Shown piece by piece: positions 10,822-21,550 of a DNA stretch of 64,000 nt (the stretch's first letter is position 1; the number at the start of each line of letters is the position of its first letter). The stretch covers positions 868,001 through 932,000 of the forward strand of contig WIUZ02000016.1 in NCBI GenBank assembly GCA_015956445.1, given 5' to 3'. Position numbers and translations under genes: made by a program. The notes under the pieces are model-generated. The model worked only from the letters and a program-made list of their open reading frames with translations. It made no database searches and was not told the DNA's origin. This DNA comes from Thelephora terrestris (taxonomy: Eukaryota; Basidiomycota; Agaricomycetes; Thelephorales; Thelephoraceae).

Positions 10822-13800
10822 ATGTCCTTCCCAAACAACTACACCTACAAAGTCGCCAACAGTATCTCCACCATCTCCCGTATCGACCGTCGTGCCGCCA
10901 ACCGCAAGACCTATGCCAGTGAGGCAGGGACTCCCTATACCACGGATGACCAGGTATGGGGGAGGTCTAGAGCTTTTTGTGTAGCACTAACTTTCCCTCT
11001 AGGTACAGGTCGTACAGCATCGGCTTTAAGCGTTGAGCTAATGACTTTTAGATCTTGGAGGTCGTCAAGAAGGTGGACGCAGAACGTCTCAGGGAGACGA
11101 TCCCACATTTGATGGGGTTGACCTGGGACGATGAGCTCTGGGTCCGGTCTATGATTGCCGAGAAGGTGATCTTCCAGATGCGGAGTAGGTTCGGGGAGTT
11201 GGAGCACCCGATCAAGAAGGAGCTCTGGTACACCCTGCAGAGGGGGATCTACGATCAGGACTGTCAGGAACATGGTATTTTTAAACTTTTTATAACACGC
11301 TCTTTCTTCGAACTCTTCTTACCACTTCTTATGTTTTGAATGCTTCACATTCCTTATCCTTCACACCCATCATTCAAAACACACAAACGCGCATACATTC
11401 ACGGCAATACGGAACAACTGGCTATACAAGTGCTATCAACGTCCCATCAAAAGTCGACTCTATCTACGGCAGGCCTCATGGTCATCAAGCGTCCATCCCG
11501 GAGATCGTAGTGCTGGCCCCTCCTCGCGAGGACCTCCCCGAACATGGCGTCACCATCTTCGGCACTCAGCTGAACGACTAGTTCAAGCCGATAGGAAGAG
11601 ACTCCTTCGAGCGGACCGATCAGCCTCCCAGATGTCACCGAACTCTGGAACACCTGGTCCCACATCTCCATCACCGGGTGACTGCTCTGCAGCACTATCG
11701 ACGTAGTCGAAGAGCGACCCTCCGTCTCCCTCGTCACACCCCTGGGTGGGATCCTCTCTTGCGAGTCGAAGCTCGTGGCGAAGCTGGATCTCCGACTCGA
11801 CCTGTCGGTAGGGACGGTTGACCCGATAGCGGAACTCTCGTCCCCTATCTCGACCAGACTGGTCACCATCCGACTCAACTGGACACGGATATGGGTTAGC
11901 CGACGGAGCCATGCGATGAGCAACACGGCGTCGAGAGCGTTTACAACGCTGCCCTGTTGTCACCGGACGTACCTCGATGGCCCTCGGAACATCTTCGGCC
12001 CGGTCGACTTCCATGACCTCATCCTCGATCTTGACCAGCTGACTGAGCTGCAAAGGGCAACGCCGACAGTTCTCCTTGTCGGACTCGGCCAACGTAGAAG
12101 CCGGAGCCGGAGTCGGAACGGGAACCGCGTTCTCTACCGGAGGTGTCGCGTAGGACGACGGATTAGGCGATGGGAGTACCACCTCGTCGGCGTACTCCAA
12201 CTCAAACGGCACGTCGGCAGTCCCCTCACCAACCAACTTGGGACCCTCCTTGCAGTTGCAGGTCTTATCCTGCAAGGACGCGACCTGCGCCGTCAACACC
12301 GCCACCACGTCCTCGAGCTGTTCGGTCTAGGAAATGTCAGCTTCCATCATTCTAAAACAAATGATGAAAGCGGCATTACCTTTTCATCCCTCCTGGCCAA
12401 CGCCCCCTTGATGTTGTTGTCCCTGACCTTCAGCCCGGCGACCAACTCTTGATGGTTGGCGACCATTGCCTCCAACGCCTCGTTCGTCCCTTGCTGGAAG
12501 GCAGCCAAGGTCTCCTTCATTTGAAGACCCTCCGCTGATAGACGAAGGACGTCTGCCTTCGCCTCCTTCACCTCGCGCTCCAAACGTTCAACCTAGGCAG
12601 TTTGATTAGTCGAGAGTCATACTCGAATATTCAAACAGAGAACCTACTTTGCTCTCCCCCTCCCGAGCGAGCGACCACAACAACGACGTGGCGGCAGTAG
12701 CCTGACGGACAGCTCGAGGAACGGTTGCCCCATGCTCCAACAGGTCCTGATCATAGATCCCCCTTTGCAGGGTGTACCAGAGCTCCTTTTTGATCGGATG
12801 CTCCAACTCTCCGAACCTACCCCTCATCCGAAAGGCCACCTTCTCGGCGATCATCGTACGGACCCAGAGCTCGTCATCCCAGGTCAATCCCATCAAATGA
12901 GGGATCGTCTCCCTGAGACGTTCGGCGTCCACCTTGTTGACGACCTCCAAGATCTAGAAGCCGTTAGTTTGACATCAACGCCGAAAGAACGGACCTCTAC
13001 CTAGAGGAAGGCGTTAGTGCGAACACACGAAGCTCTAAATCTCCCCCATACCTGGTCATCCGTGGTATAGGGAGTTCCTGCTGCACAGGCGTAGGACTTG
13101 CGGGCGGCGACACGACGGTCGATACGGGAGATGGTGGAGATGCCGTTGGCGACTTTGTAGGTATGGTTGTTGGGGAAAGACATGTTTTGGTATGATGATG
13201 GGGAAGTTGCTGGTGTTGCTGATCAAGGATGGCTCCAAGAAGACGTCCTTCTTATAGCCTAGATCGGTGATCCTTCACGTGACCTACCTCGACGAACCTC
13301 ATTGGTCCGGGTCACATCAACTTCCGCCCCTGTACCATCATCGTTGGCTTACTACATCAAGCTGACACCTTGGCCCGCGGGACGGCCTTGGAAGAACTTC
13401 GTTCCGGAACGCCTAGAACGCGCGTGCACTAAAAATAGGTCTCAAGACCCTGATGACCCCTTTATGACATCACGAACCCCTTTTACGACCCCTCATGACT
13501 TTACGATTACGATCAACCCTGGACCCTGATCACACACATGGACAGTCACATCACAGTCTCCTAACCGGAGGAAGGACTCGCCGCTATTCGGAAGCATCGC
13601 CCTAGGATTCTTCTGGTTAGCCCAGCGCATGTGGAGTAGCCGTTAGCGTGAAACGCCGGCGAATCTGTAATCCCTTATGTCCCATGAGTCTAGGCCCTCG
13701 CTCCTCATGTTCGGACGCACGATAAGGTTGCCACTAGTCCGTGATGCTGTTACCGCCTACAGACAACAAGGGATGCTGCATGGTCTCTATCTTTGGCCTC

Positions 13801-15721
13801 TCCAAAGGAAGCATCCAAGAAGATTCTCACCTAGCCCTTGGGTGTGATCCCCAGGTACAAACTTTCATGACCCCATGCCCCTCTTTCTTTTAGGACTAGT
13901 GTTATCTTTACCCCTATGTTTCATGCGGACATTTGTTATCTTTTATGCAATCCTTCACACGCTAGTAAGGCCCTTTGTCCTTTATTCTCCCACGCATCAT
14001 TCGTGTTCGCTTCCCTTACTTAGCGTTCTCACACTCCTTATCTCCCTTTGTTCGGACTTGATAAGGGTATATTAGGGTATTGACATCATGGCCACTCCTT
14101 TAGTATAAGTAGCAACTGTGGCTGTATCGTAGTACCTTAGTTTTGTTACCTCAGGAAATCCTCTGCCCTTCTCAGCCCAGTTGCAGTTAAGGACAAGTCA
14201 GAGTTTCTTGTTTGATCCAAGACACCCCATCTGCTCTCCCTCCCGCTCTGCGCATCGGCTGCGCCTCGTAACTATAGAACCCCAGCGTTCACATTAGAAC
14301 ACCTCGAGCGTCCAGTCGATCACCTGGTGGAGTCATCAATCCTGTTGTGAAGATAAACCCTTGCGTGTTAAACCGAATGAAGTACGGTTTAGGTTGGGTT
14401 TCTTCTTAGGATTTCGACCTGACTTGTAGTGACCTCGGACAACCTACCGGAAGAATAGAGACGTGATCGTTCTCTCACAAGCTAGTTGGACTAGTGAGTA
14501 CTCTGCGGAGTCGGCTCAGTGCACTGGTAGTTGTTGGGGTAGAGTGGCCCTGACAAGGACCTGTTGGAGCACGGGGCAACCGTTCCTCGGGCCGTCCGCC
14601 ATGCCACTGCTTCCACCACGCTGTTGTGGTCGCTCGTTCGGGAGGGGGAGAGCCGGGTAGGTTCTCTGTTTGAATATTCGAGTATGACTCTCGACTAATC
14701 AAACTGCCTAGGTTGAACGTTTGGAGCGCGAGGTGAAGGAGGCGAAGGCAGACGTCCTTCGTCTGTCGGCGGAGGGTCTTCTGATGAAGGAGACTCTGGC
14801 CGCCTTCCAGCAAGGGACAAACGAGGCGTTGGAGGCGATGGTTGCTAACCATCAAGAGTTGATCGCCGGGCTGAAAGTCAGGGACAACAACATCAAGGGG
14901 GCGCTGGCCAGGAGGGATGAAAAGGTGCTTTCAGCCTTTGCAGGTTTATGCAATGACTGAAAGACTTCTTCTAGACTGAACAGCTCGAGGACGTAGTGGC
15001 CGTGTTGACAGCGCAGGTTGCGTCCTTACAGGACAAGACTTGCAACTGTAAGGAAGGTCCTGTGTTGGTTGGTCAGGGAACTCCCAACGTCCCGTTCGAG
15101 CTGGAGTATGCCGACGAGGTGGTACTCCCATCGCCTAATCCGTCTTCTTATGCTACGCCTCCGGTAGAGAATGCGGTTCCCGTTCCGACTCCGGCTCCGG
15201 CTTCTACGTTGGCCGAGTCCGACAAGGAGAACTGTCGGCGTTGCCCATTGCAACTGATCAGTCAGCTGGTCAAGATTGAAGATGAGGTCATGGAGGTTGA
15301 CCGGGCCGAGGATGTTCCGAGGGCCATTGAGGTACGTCCGGTGACGACAGGGCAGCGTTGCAAACACTCTCGACGCCGTGTTGCTCATCGCATGGCTCCT
15401 TCGGCTAACCCATACCCGCGTCCAGTTGAGTCGGATGGTGACCAGTCTGGTCGAAATGAGGGACGAGAATTCCGCTACCGGGTCCACCGTCCCTACCGAC
15501 AGGTCGAGTCGGAGATCCAGCTTTGCCACCAGCTTCGACTCGCAAGACAGGATCCCACCCAGGGGTCTGACGAGGGAGATGGAGGGTCGCTCGTCGACTA
15601 CATCGATAGTGCTGCCGAGCAGTCACCCGGTGATGGAGATGTGGGACCAGGTGTTCCGCAGTTCGGTGACATCTGGAAGGCTGATCGGTCCGCTCGAAGG
15701 CATCTCTTCCTATCGGCTTGA
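10822..15721 (+). CDS. Antisense gene of gLTR-B copy 1, split by copy 2
   Basis: The blocks are, in order: a short first exon from ATG 10822 (MSFPNN...), about 44 codons, ending at a CAG|GTATGG donor; a helical block around 11050-11261 containing HLMGLTWDDELW; continuation after the nested LTR at 14561; a coiled-coil block at about 14710-14925 (EREVKEAKADVLRLSAEG); and a long block from about 14980 to 15721. The long block has TCNCKEG, a Pro/Ala stretch, basic Arg clusters and an acidic end. The same layout occurs in copies 2 and 3. No known domain was recognised. The insertion of copy 2 separates the parts. The function is unknown. Confidence 0.45.
11583..13183 (-). CDS. Antisense gene of gLTR-B copy 2
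   Basis: It has the same block order as copies 1 and 3. The first exon starts at ATG 13183 (MSFPNNHTYK...). The second block is at about 12955-12655 (LRETIPHLMGLTWDDELW), the coiled-coil block at about 12590-12380, and the long charged block at about 12330-11583 ends in FLSA. Short intron-like gaps separate the blocks at matching places in all three copies. The coding blocks align between copies, with changes mainly of single residues. It would be a predominantly helical protein of about 450 residues if the blocks are spliced. There is no similarity I can name. Confidence 0.5.
14104..14109 (+). promoter_or_regulatory. TATA box of gLTR-B copy 2
   Basis: TATAAG is followed by TAGCAACTGTGGCTG, about 450 bp from the 3' end of the LTR. 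It is conserved at 37570-37575 (copy 3) and 9899-9904 on the minus strand (copy 1). Confidence 0.5.
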
Positions 15722-15754
15722 ACTAATCGTTCAGCTGAGTGCCGAGGATGGTGA

Positions 15755-16108
15755 TGTTGAACCGGAGGTCTATGCCCGGCAACGGGTCAACCGGCTCCAC
15801 CGCTTCGAGCGAGAGCCAATGCCGGAGAGCGCTCAATAAGCGACCCGAAGGGACGGTATCACATCAGTGATCCGATTGATCGGTATGACGCGCGCGTGCC
15901 TTAAGCCGCCGCACGGACCCTGCATCAGTCACACTATACAGATGTGACGCTAATAGAGTAGATAGATATATATACCCCACATGTGTAGATAGATCAATCA
16001 ATCGCTTCTCTCTCTCTCTCCCCCACTAGCAACTATAAACCTCTCCCCTTCAGGTAAGGATTAGAGTATCCATGTAGTAGTATAGTATTATACTCTACCT
16101 GCTCAACA
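15755..16108 (-). mobile_element. Copia solo LTR
   Basis: A 354-bp LTR running TGTTGAAC...CTCAACA, with a 5-bp duplication GGTGA (15750-15754 and 16109-16113). It is the same family as the LTRs at 49959-50315 and 55691-56049, but with more differences, so it is older. It sits in the antisense gene region of gLTR-B copy 1 and is the product of recombination between two LTRs. Confidence 0.9.
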
Positions 16109-16402
16109 GGTGACGCCATGTTCGGAGAGGTCCTTGCAAGGAGGGGCCAGCACTACGATCTCTGGGATGGACAGTTGATGACCTTTAGGCCTGCCGTCGA
16201 TAGAGTTGACTTTTGATGGACTTGGATAGCACCGTATATAGCCATGTTGTTACGATTCGCTGGGAATGGTACGCGCGTTTGTGTGTTTTGAATGATGGAG
16301 TGAAGGATAAGGAAGGTGAAGCATTCAAAACATAAGAAGTGATAAGAAGAGTTCGAAGAAAGAGCGTGTTATAAAAAGTTTAAAAATACCATGTTCCTGA
16401 CA

Positions 16403-17045
16403 AAAGCCTAACCATAACTCTAGCTCACCCACCCATATTAATCCTTGTGTGGAATATGTTATAAGTCTATAAACCATATGTTTGTAGGCCACTTGCTTGT
16501 GGCCCCAAGGAGGTGGATGAACTTGAGTTGTGGTTTGTCTGTGAGATGGCACAGAACAAAGGTTGAGAGTGGTTTGTGGTTGAACATGGGTGATAAGCAT
16601 GATGCTGGGTTGCTGATGATATATGTGCGTCTGTGGGCTTATGGGATGGTTGGGCACAGAGTGAGGGGACTGCAGTTTGCTTTATGGTCCTGTGACCCAA
16701 GTCATATGTTTGCAACTGGGTGAAGTTAGTCTTGGCTGGCATACATGACATTAGGCTGAAACAGGTCATGATAGGTAGGTTTGGTTTGCCCATACCAAGT
16801 TAGGTTAGGTATAGGTTAGTATAGGTATAGGTTAGTTTAGGTGGAGGTTCAGGTCAGATAAGGTTAGGTTAGGTTAGGTCAGGTCAGGTTAGGGTTAGAT
16901 TTGGGATTAGACCAGGTTTAGGATTAGGTTAGGCTTAGGTTCATGGGTCAAGTTTACATTGGCTCAGGTTAGATTGAGGATTAGATTGTGGCTATTATCA
17001 GGTTAAGTTTAGTTTCCATTAGGTTAGAGCCACAAACTGATATAT
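16403..17045. repeat. Single arm related to the giant foldback family
   Basis: The stretch shows TGAGATGGCACAGAACA, ACCCAGTCATGT-like strings, then TTAGGTTAGG-type tracts and GGTCTATCATGCATAC. This matches the order found in the inner-to-outer part of the giant foldback arms at 7.5-8.2 kb and 63 kb, but is much more diverged. No opposite arm is present. Confidence 0.45.
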
Positions 17046-17203
17046 GGTCTATCATGCATACAAACAGAGTCTAATTTTTTCAAATTCACACAGCTAATGG
17101 TTGATTCATAAAGTATCTCCTTTCCTGGAATAGTGATATAATCCATGGGACATGGAGAAAGGACACCATTCTGCAACTGATGCCCCATGGGCACAAGATG
17201 CTG

Positions 17204-17665
17204 TTGTACAACCCATGGGGCATGGGAATTGGATAGCATTGTACAACCCATGGGGCATGGGAAATAGATAGTGTTGTACAACCCATGCCCCATGGAGAAT
17301 GGATAGCATTGTACAACCCATGACCCATGGGGAAAGGATAGTGTTGTACAACCCATGGGGCATGGGAAATGGATAGTGTTGTACAACCCATGCCCCATGG
17401 GGAAAGGATAGCATTGTACAGCCCATGAGGCATGGGGAAGGGATAGTGTTGTACAACCCATGGGGCATGGGCAACAGATACCATTGTACAACCCATGGGG
17501 CATGGGCAATGGATACTATTCCATTACCCATGGGTCATGGGTTGTACAATGGTATCTTTTCTCCATGGGCCATGAGTTGTAGAACGTGTTGTACAACGTT
17601 GCATGGCCCATGACCCATGGAGAATTTTCACGATGTATGGTCCATGACCCATGGAGAAAAGATAG
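17204..17665. repeat. 35-bp minisatellite with palindromic CCCATGGGG cores
   Basis: TTGTACAACCCATGGGG-type units start at 17204, 17239, 17274, 17309, 17344, 17379, 17414, 17449 and 17484, exactly 35 bp apart. The array then degenerates, and units in the opposite orientation follow to about 17665. Because 35 is not a multiple of three, each frame cycles through the same 35-residue peptide. All three minus-strand frames are open across the array (about 17024-17531), with repeats such as PCPMGCTTLSFPHG. The open frames are therefore a property of the repeat and not evidence of a gene. Confidence 0.8.
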
Positions 17666-17670
17666 CTGAA

Positions 17671-17842
17671 CCCTGTGGGTCTGTGCGGCAGCTTAAGGCA
17701 TGCGTGCATCATACCGATCGATCGGATCACTGATGTGACACCGTCCCTTTGGGTCACTTATTCAGCGCTCTCTGGCATCGGCTCTCGCTCGAAGTGGTGG
17801 AGCCAGTTGACCCATTGCCAGGCACAGACCTCTGGTTCAACA
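17671..17842 (+). mobile_element. 3' part of an old copia LTR
   Basis: The sequence matches the last roughly 170 bp of the copia LTR family (ATACCGATCGATCGGATCAC, then ...GGTTCAACA), with about one difference per ten bases. The 5' half is missing and replaced by the minisatellite. It is a fragment. Confidence 0.75.
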
Positions 17843-18114
17843 ATCCTTCTTAGTTCAAAAAATTGTGAACCCTCAAGCTGGAATCAGGACTCGGGAGTGA
17901 TTTCGGAAAGTTCCGAATCACGCGAGTCGAGTCAAGACTTAGAGGTAAACACACAAGTGCAAACTGGTCAAAGTGTCCTTGTTTTCAATTTACCCTAGAC
18001 ACCTTATATACTGTCTGCTAGGCTATGTAATATGAGACCTTTTGGGTATTTAGTATATGACCTGCTGTTTCGAACGAAATATAAATATTGTGGCTAAACT
18101 ACTACGGACCGGTG
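17843..18114. other. 3' flank of the zinc-finger gene, nothing recognised
   Basis: AT-leaning sequence lies between the copia LTR stub and the stop codon of the minus-strand gene. It presumably holds that gene's 3' end. No other feature was seen. Confidence 0.35.
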
Positions 18115-20544
18115 TCACCGCTTAGGGTGGCGCATGAGGCTTCGCTTACAGGCTATGATCTGGTTGTAGGCCAAGGTTGACACAAATTGCTGCAACTGCT
18201 GCACATCATCAAAGACAGACACTGTTTCGTCTTCAAGGTGATCAGGGCAATGTGATTTGAGCCAGCTGTCATGAATTTTGAGAAGAATCCACAATTGAGT
18301 TAGTCAAACTGGCATACCTTAACATTGTACAGGTCTCTTGCCTGGAGACAAGGCAAGCCTGGTACATGGCTGTGGCTCGAAGCAAGAATTGCCAATTTGC
18401 TAGGAGAGAAGTCATGGAGGAAGGAGGTTTGAAAGTATCATCAGGGTTGTAGCTGTATGCGGCAATGAAGCACTGCACAGGACATTGGAACTGTTTGTCC
18501 TCAGCGTCGGGGGATCGTCTGGTGACACAAGCGAAGAAGAGAGACTGGAGTCCTTCCACAAGATCGTCTGTAACATCCTGGGGCCTCTGTGCTCTGTTGA
18601 TTCTCTGGCAGAGCTCCTGTGTCAAATTTTGCTGTTCGGTGGTGAGGGGAAGCTGGCAGCTTGCCCCAGGGTGCTGGTGGGTTCGAATGCATCCGGCAAC
18701 AAATCGCGTGAGGGTTCGCGTGTAGTTATTCTCGGCACCGTCAGACTCTACCCACTGCCAATATGCGTCATCCCTGATAGAAGTTTAGAAAGGTTGTTTC
18801 AATGAAAAGACAAACAGGAACACTCACGCTGTTGCAAGCAGCCGGCGCATGGATGGTGAGGAAGATGCCCAGATTTTTTTGATTTTGCTGGCCCATGCCA
18901 CAGAGATCGGATGTATTGCATGTAACAGTTGGTCCCCAGTGGCGCCATATGAGGGAAAGGCTATCAGATCGATGACCTCTGCTGGGTTGTTCCGGAAAGG
19001 GCCAACAAAGGCATCCCAGTGGGTAACCTTTAGGAGGCTAGACATCTCCCTTGATTCAAGATCGTCAGCCTGTTCAGGATGCAAAATGGGTTGCTTGGAG
19101 TGGTGAATGAGTGCCTTGTATGCCTCGGAAGCAGATCCCGGTGAAAGCCCTGCAAAAACCCTGAAGTACCTCCTGTGAACCCCTTGGAAGATGGTCTGGT
19201 AGTCACAGGTGTAGGTCCTCCTTTCCTCTACTGAAGGCTTCCAGTTGGCGTCCTTGTGTGCTCTGCTGAGGTGAGTCGCAAAGGAATTCAAGGTTCCCAC
19301 CACTTCATGGCATGGGGATCCACCGGCCTCTATTGGACAGTAGAACCCACGCTCGATCTTGATTCCCCTGACAGGAGCCTGCCCTGCCTGTCGTCCACGT
19401 ACCACATCAGGGTCTCCAAGACCCAGGGAAGAGATGAGTTCCGGAAGCTGGTGTATGTCATTCTTGAATTTCTTTCGGAGGAGATCAAACACCTCATTGT
19501 GCTTGGTTTCCAGGTGACCTCTCCACTCCATTGGGGGAAGCCCAACTTGGCACAGGGTGCAGATGAGGACTCCTATGTCTGAATTGAAAGCCAAACCGAA
19601 CAGATCTAGTGGGTGAGGTTGAATCAGTTCTGCCTCAGGATGGCTTGTGCTTTCTTGGGAGTAAGGATGTGTATCCCCTAGGTCGATTACTACTGGACCA
19701 AGCCCTTGAGCACAGATGCATGCCACTGTAAATGGAGCTGTAATGCTTACTATTGCTGCCAAAATCATTGTCGCAGATGTCCTCAACATGTTCAATGGAT
19801 TCCCTCTCCGGGTCAACTGCCATATCTGAATAGAGCTCTGGAGGACTGGGTCCCTGGCAAGCACTTGTGTGATCTGATAGCTTGCTGTAGTCAGAGTGAC
19901 ACAAAATTACCCTTGGGAGGGTTACTCACTTGCTGGATGTGGTTGGCTGGCAATGTGCAGCGTTGTGCTGGCTGCAACAGGTTCTTCAGCAACCTGTGAC
20001 ACCTGATTGGGCGTGGTTGGCTCCATGTTGATTTCTGGGATCTCGAAAGACAAAGATGGTTCTATGAGAACCTGCTGGATTTGACGTGATGGAGTTGGGG
20101 TTGGGGTTGAGCCTGTTGAAAGGGTGTCTGTCTCTTCTTTGGTACCAAACTCCGTAGCTCCAGGCTTCTCTGGATAAGCAAATATAAGTTTCCACTATGA
20201 CAGAAACCATGGTCAATTTCAGAAACCCAGATTGCTGTTCACCCACTCACCTTGCCATCAAACGCCTTCATTAGTGAGTACTTTGTCAGGAGTTTACCCC
20301 CTGACCGGTAGCCACTCGATCCACCAGGCTTTTGAGCACGGACGTATTCAAATATTTCAAGGCCTGCATTTGGCTCAGCAATCAAATACCATTTGTTGAA
20401 GTGTACACTCTTACCCTGCTCTGACTCAAAACCAACTGCCTCCTTGGCCTCCAGGTGGTCTCCCAGTGTGCCATGCACCTTTGAGCGACACAGTGGGCAG
20501 AATCCAGGGGTGTCAAGAAGGTTTATGTACCTCATCGTTGTCAT
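18115..20544 (-). CDS. Zinc-finger protein with OrsD/DUF3505-like region, 740 aa
   Basis: Five exons fit without any frame break: 20251-20544, 19930-20194, 18828-19884, 18318-18773 and 18115-18265. The introns are 45-56 bp with GTGAGT or GTATGC donors, and the total is 741 codons including the stop. Cys/His pairs occur at FCPLCRSKVHGTLGDHLEAK (N-terminus), ICTLCQVGLPPMEWRGHLETKH (centre, residues on both sides of the loop) and FYCPIEAGG...FATHLSRAH. The C-terminal part (DDAYWQWVESDGAENNYTR..., then a PLTTEQQ segment) resembles the region that in many basidiomycetes precedes a RecQ-like helicase. Here the protein stops before any helicase. ATG 20544 is the first ATG in frame with the first Cys pair. 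The function is unknown; nucleic-acid binding is an inference from the fingers. Confidence 0.7.
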
Positions 20545-20723
20545 GAGGATCAGTGAAGGGTCAGTGTTTGAAAAAGTGTGACAAGGAGGGATGTGACTTC
20601 CTATCAAGCGCTGAAACACCTTATCTCCTTGCAAAGAATGAATTATCTTTTGTTGTAACAAGAAACCGACTTGTGAAATAATGACAAAGAATACCAGAGA
20701 AGAAGACGTCACTTCAGATGGGA

Positions 20724-20772
20724 ATTTGCAAAAAAAACAAAGATCCTCGCGTATTTCGTTTTTTTTTGAAAT
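20724..20772. repeat. Short hairpin repeat, copy 1
   Basis: ATTTGC plus an A8 run, a loop containing CCTCGCGTATTTC, then a T9 run and GAAAT form an imperfect hairpin just upstream of the zinc-finger gene. The loop is the reverse complement of the loop in the perfect hairpin at 25681-25730. Confidence 0.5.
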
Positions 20773-20814
20773 ACGTGACAGAGAAGCCGTAGCTCCTCGG
20801 CTCAAAACGCAGTC

Positions 20815-21250
20815 GTGGTTACCGGGCAAACGACAAACATCGACGAAACATTAAATACTCGTATGGCCCTGTCCCTCCGCGCAGAGACAATAAAGCGGTT
20901 GCCCGGCACAAGGCGCGCAGACGACACGGTGTGGTCACGTCCCGCCATCTTCTTGGCCTCCCTCCGGTCGTTTTGTGTGTCCCATACTTTGATGAGTAAA
21001 TCTGAGGAACATGTGACTTTATCATGTCGTAAGTCAGAGGCAAGAAAAAATCCAAGACATTGCCCCTGCTATCAAAGTCGACGTGGTTCACAGACCGTGC
21101 GTGGCCTTGGAGCGTTCCCTCAAACTGTTTCCCAGTCCCAGATCTTCACGATGGAATCGTCGCTCGCGGAAGCAATGGTGTTGTAGGAGGGGTAGAAAGC
21201 AACGCATAAAACTTCGATCCAGTCAGAGTCGGGAAAGACGAATGAGATAA
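20815..21250 (-). pseudogene. PAC1: PAC1/LIS1 WD40 fragment
   Basis: On the minus strand, sequence reading [18 protein letters not shown], then GTLQGHARSVNHVDFDS, SDLLIKVWDTQND and DHTVSSARLVPGNRFIVSA RRDRAIRVF matches consecutive WD40 repeats of the dynein regulator PAC1 (LIS1). Only about two and a half repeats are present. The reading changes frame after the first repeat, and the LisH and remaining repeats are absent. Typical PAC1 is about 430 residues. It is a gene fragment, lying next to pieces of unrelated genes in mixed orientation. Confidence 0.75.
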
Positions 21251-21289
21251 GAATTTCTTACAGGATGGTGGGGAGTAATCAAAACTGGA

Positions 21290-21500
21290 GGGTGTTCCCC
21301 AGACTTAACCACGCCGAGAGGACCTGATACTGGGCGGCGCCCATTAACTTATCCTTTTTGACCTTGTCGAAGAAGGCCTCCTCGCTCTTCGTCAGGGACT
21401 TCTCGCTATACAGTTCGTGCCTCAAGTCAGTAGAGTTGAGCGCTCGGAGTTAAGAGACCAAATCGGAAGCGACACCGCTGTCCGCATCCATGAACTGTAA
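21290..21500 (-). pseudogene. Unrecognised gene fragment
   Basis: The minus strand reads FMDADSGVASDLVS, then LRALNSTDLRHELYSEKSL and EEAFFDKVKKDKLMGAAQY, with one in-frame stop in between. It has the look of a conserved alpha-helical protein, but I cannot name it. It lies between the PAC1 and RAI1 fragments. Confidence 0.35.
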
Positions 21501-21550
21501 AAGGAAACTTTTGAGTAAGAGATAATTGAGTAATGTGGAAAAACCCACGG

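Larger units (their letters stand above)
11262..14555 (+). mobile_element. Giant solo LTR, family gLTR-B, copy 2
   Basis: A 3,294-bp element with TGTCAGG...CCTGACA ends (7-bp inverted termini) and a perfect 5-bp target duplication, AGGAC (11257-11261 and 14556-14560). It lies inside the antisense gene of copy 1. TATAAG at 14104-14109 is about 450 bp from the 3' end. It looks whole. There is no internal retroelement region, so it is a solo LTR, or a stand-alone element if the LTR interpretation is wrong. Confidence 0.8.
9449..16402 (-). mobile_element. Giant LTR, family gLTR-B, copy 1 (nested host of two insertions)
   Basis: On the minus strand it starts TGTCAGGAACATGG (at 16402) and ends GGCCCTGACA (at 9449). 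It is interrupted by gLTR-B copy 2 (11262-14555) and a copia solo LTR (15755-16108). Without these and their 5-bp duplications it is about 3,296 bp, the same as the other copies, so it looks complete. Unlike the others it has no clear target duplication (AAGAT on the left, AAAGC on the right), which suggests recombination or loss of one flank. TATAAG lies at 9899-9904 on the minus strand. Confidence 0.75.

Noticed and set aside
17204-17518. Regular 35-bp period could look like a CRISPR array
   Set aside because: There are no variable spacers; units abut directly, and the organism is a fungus. It is a minisatellite.
17024-17531. Long minus-strand open frames (136-161 codons) as a repeat-protein gene
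   Set aside because: All three frames are open because the 35-bp unit cycles through frames. Openness is explained by the repeat alone.
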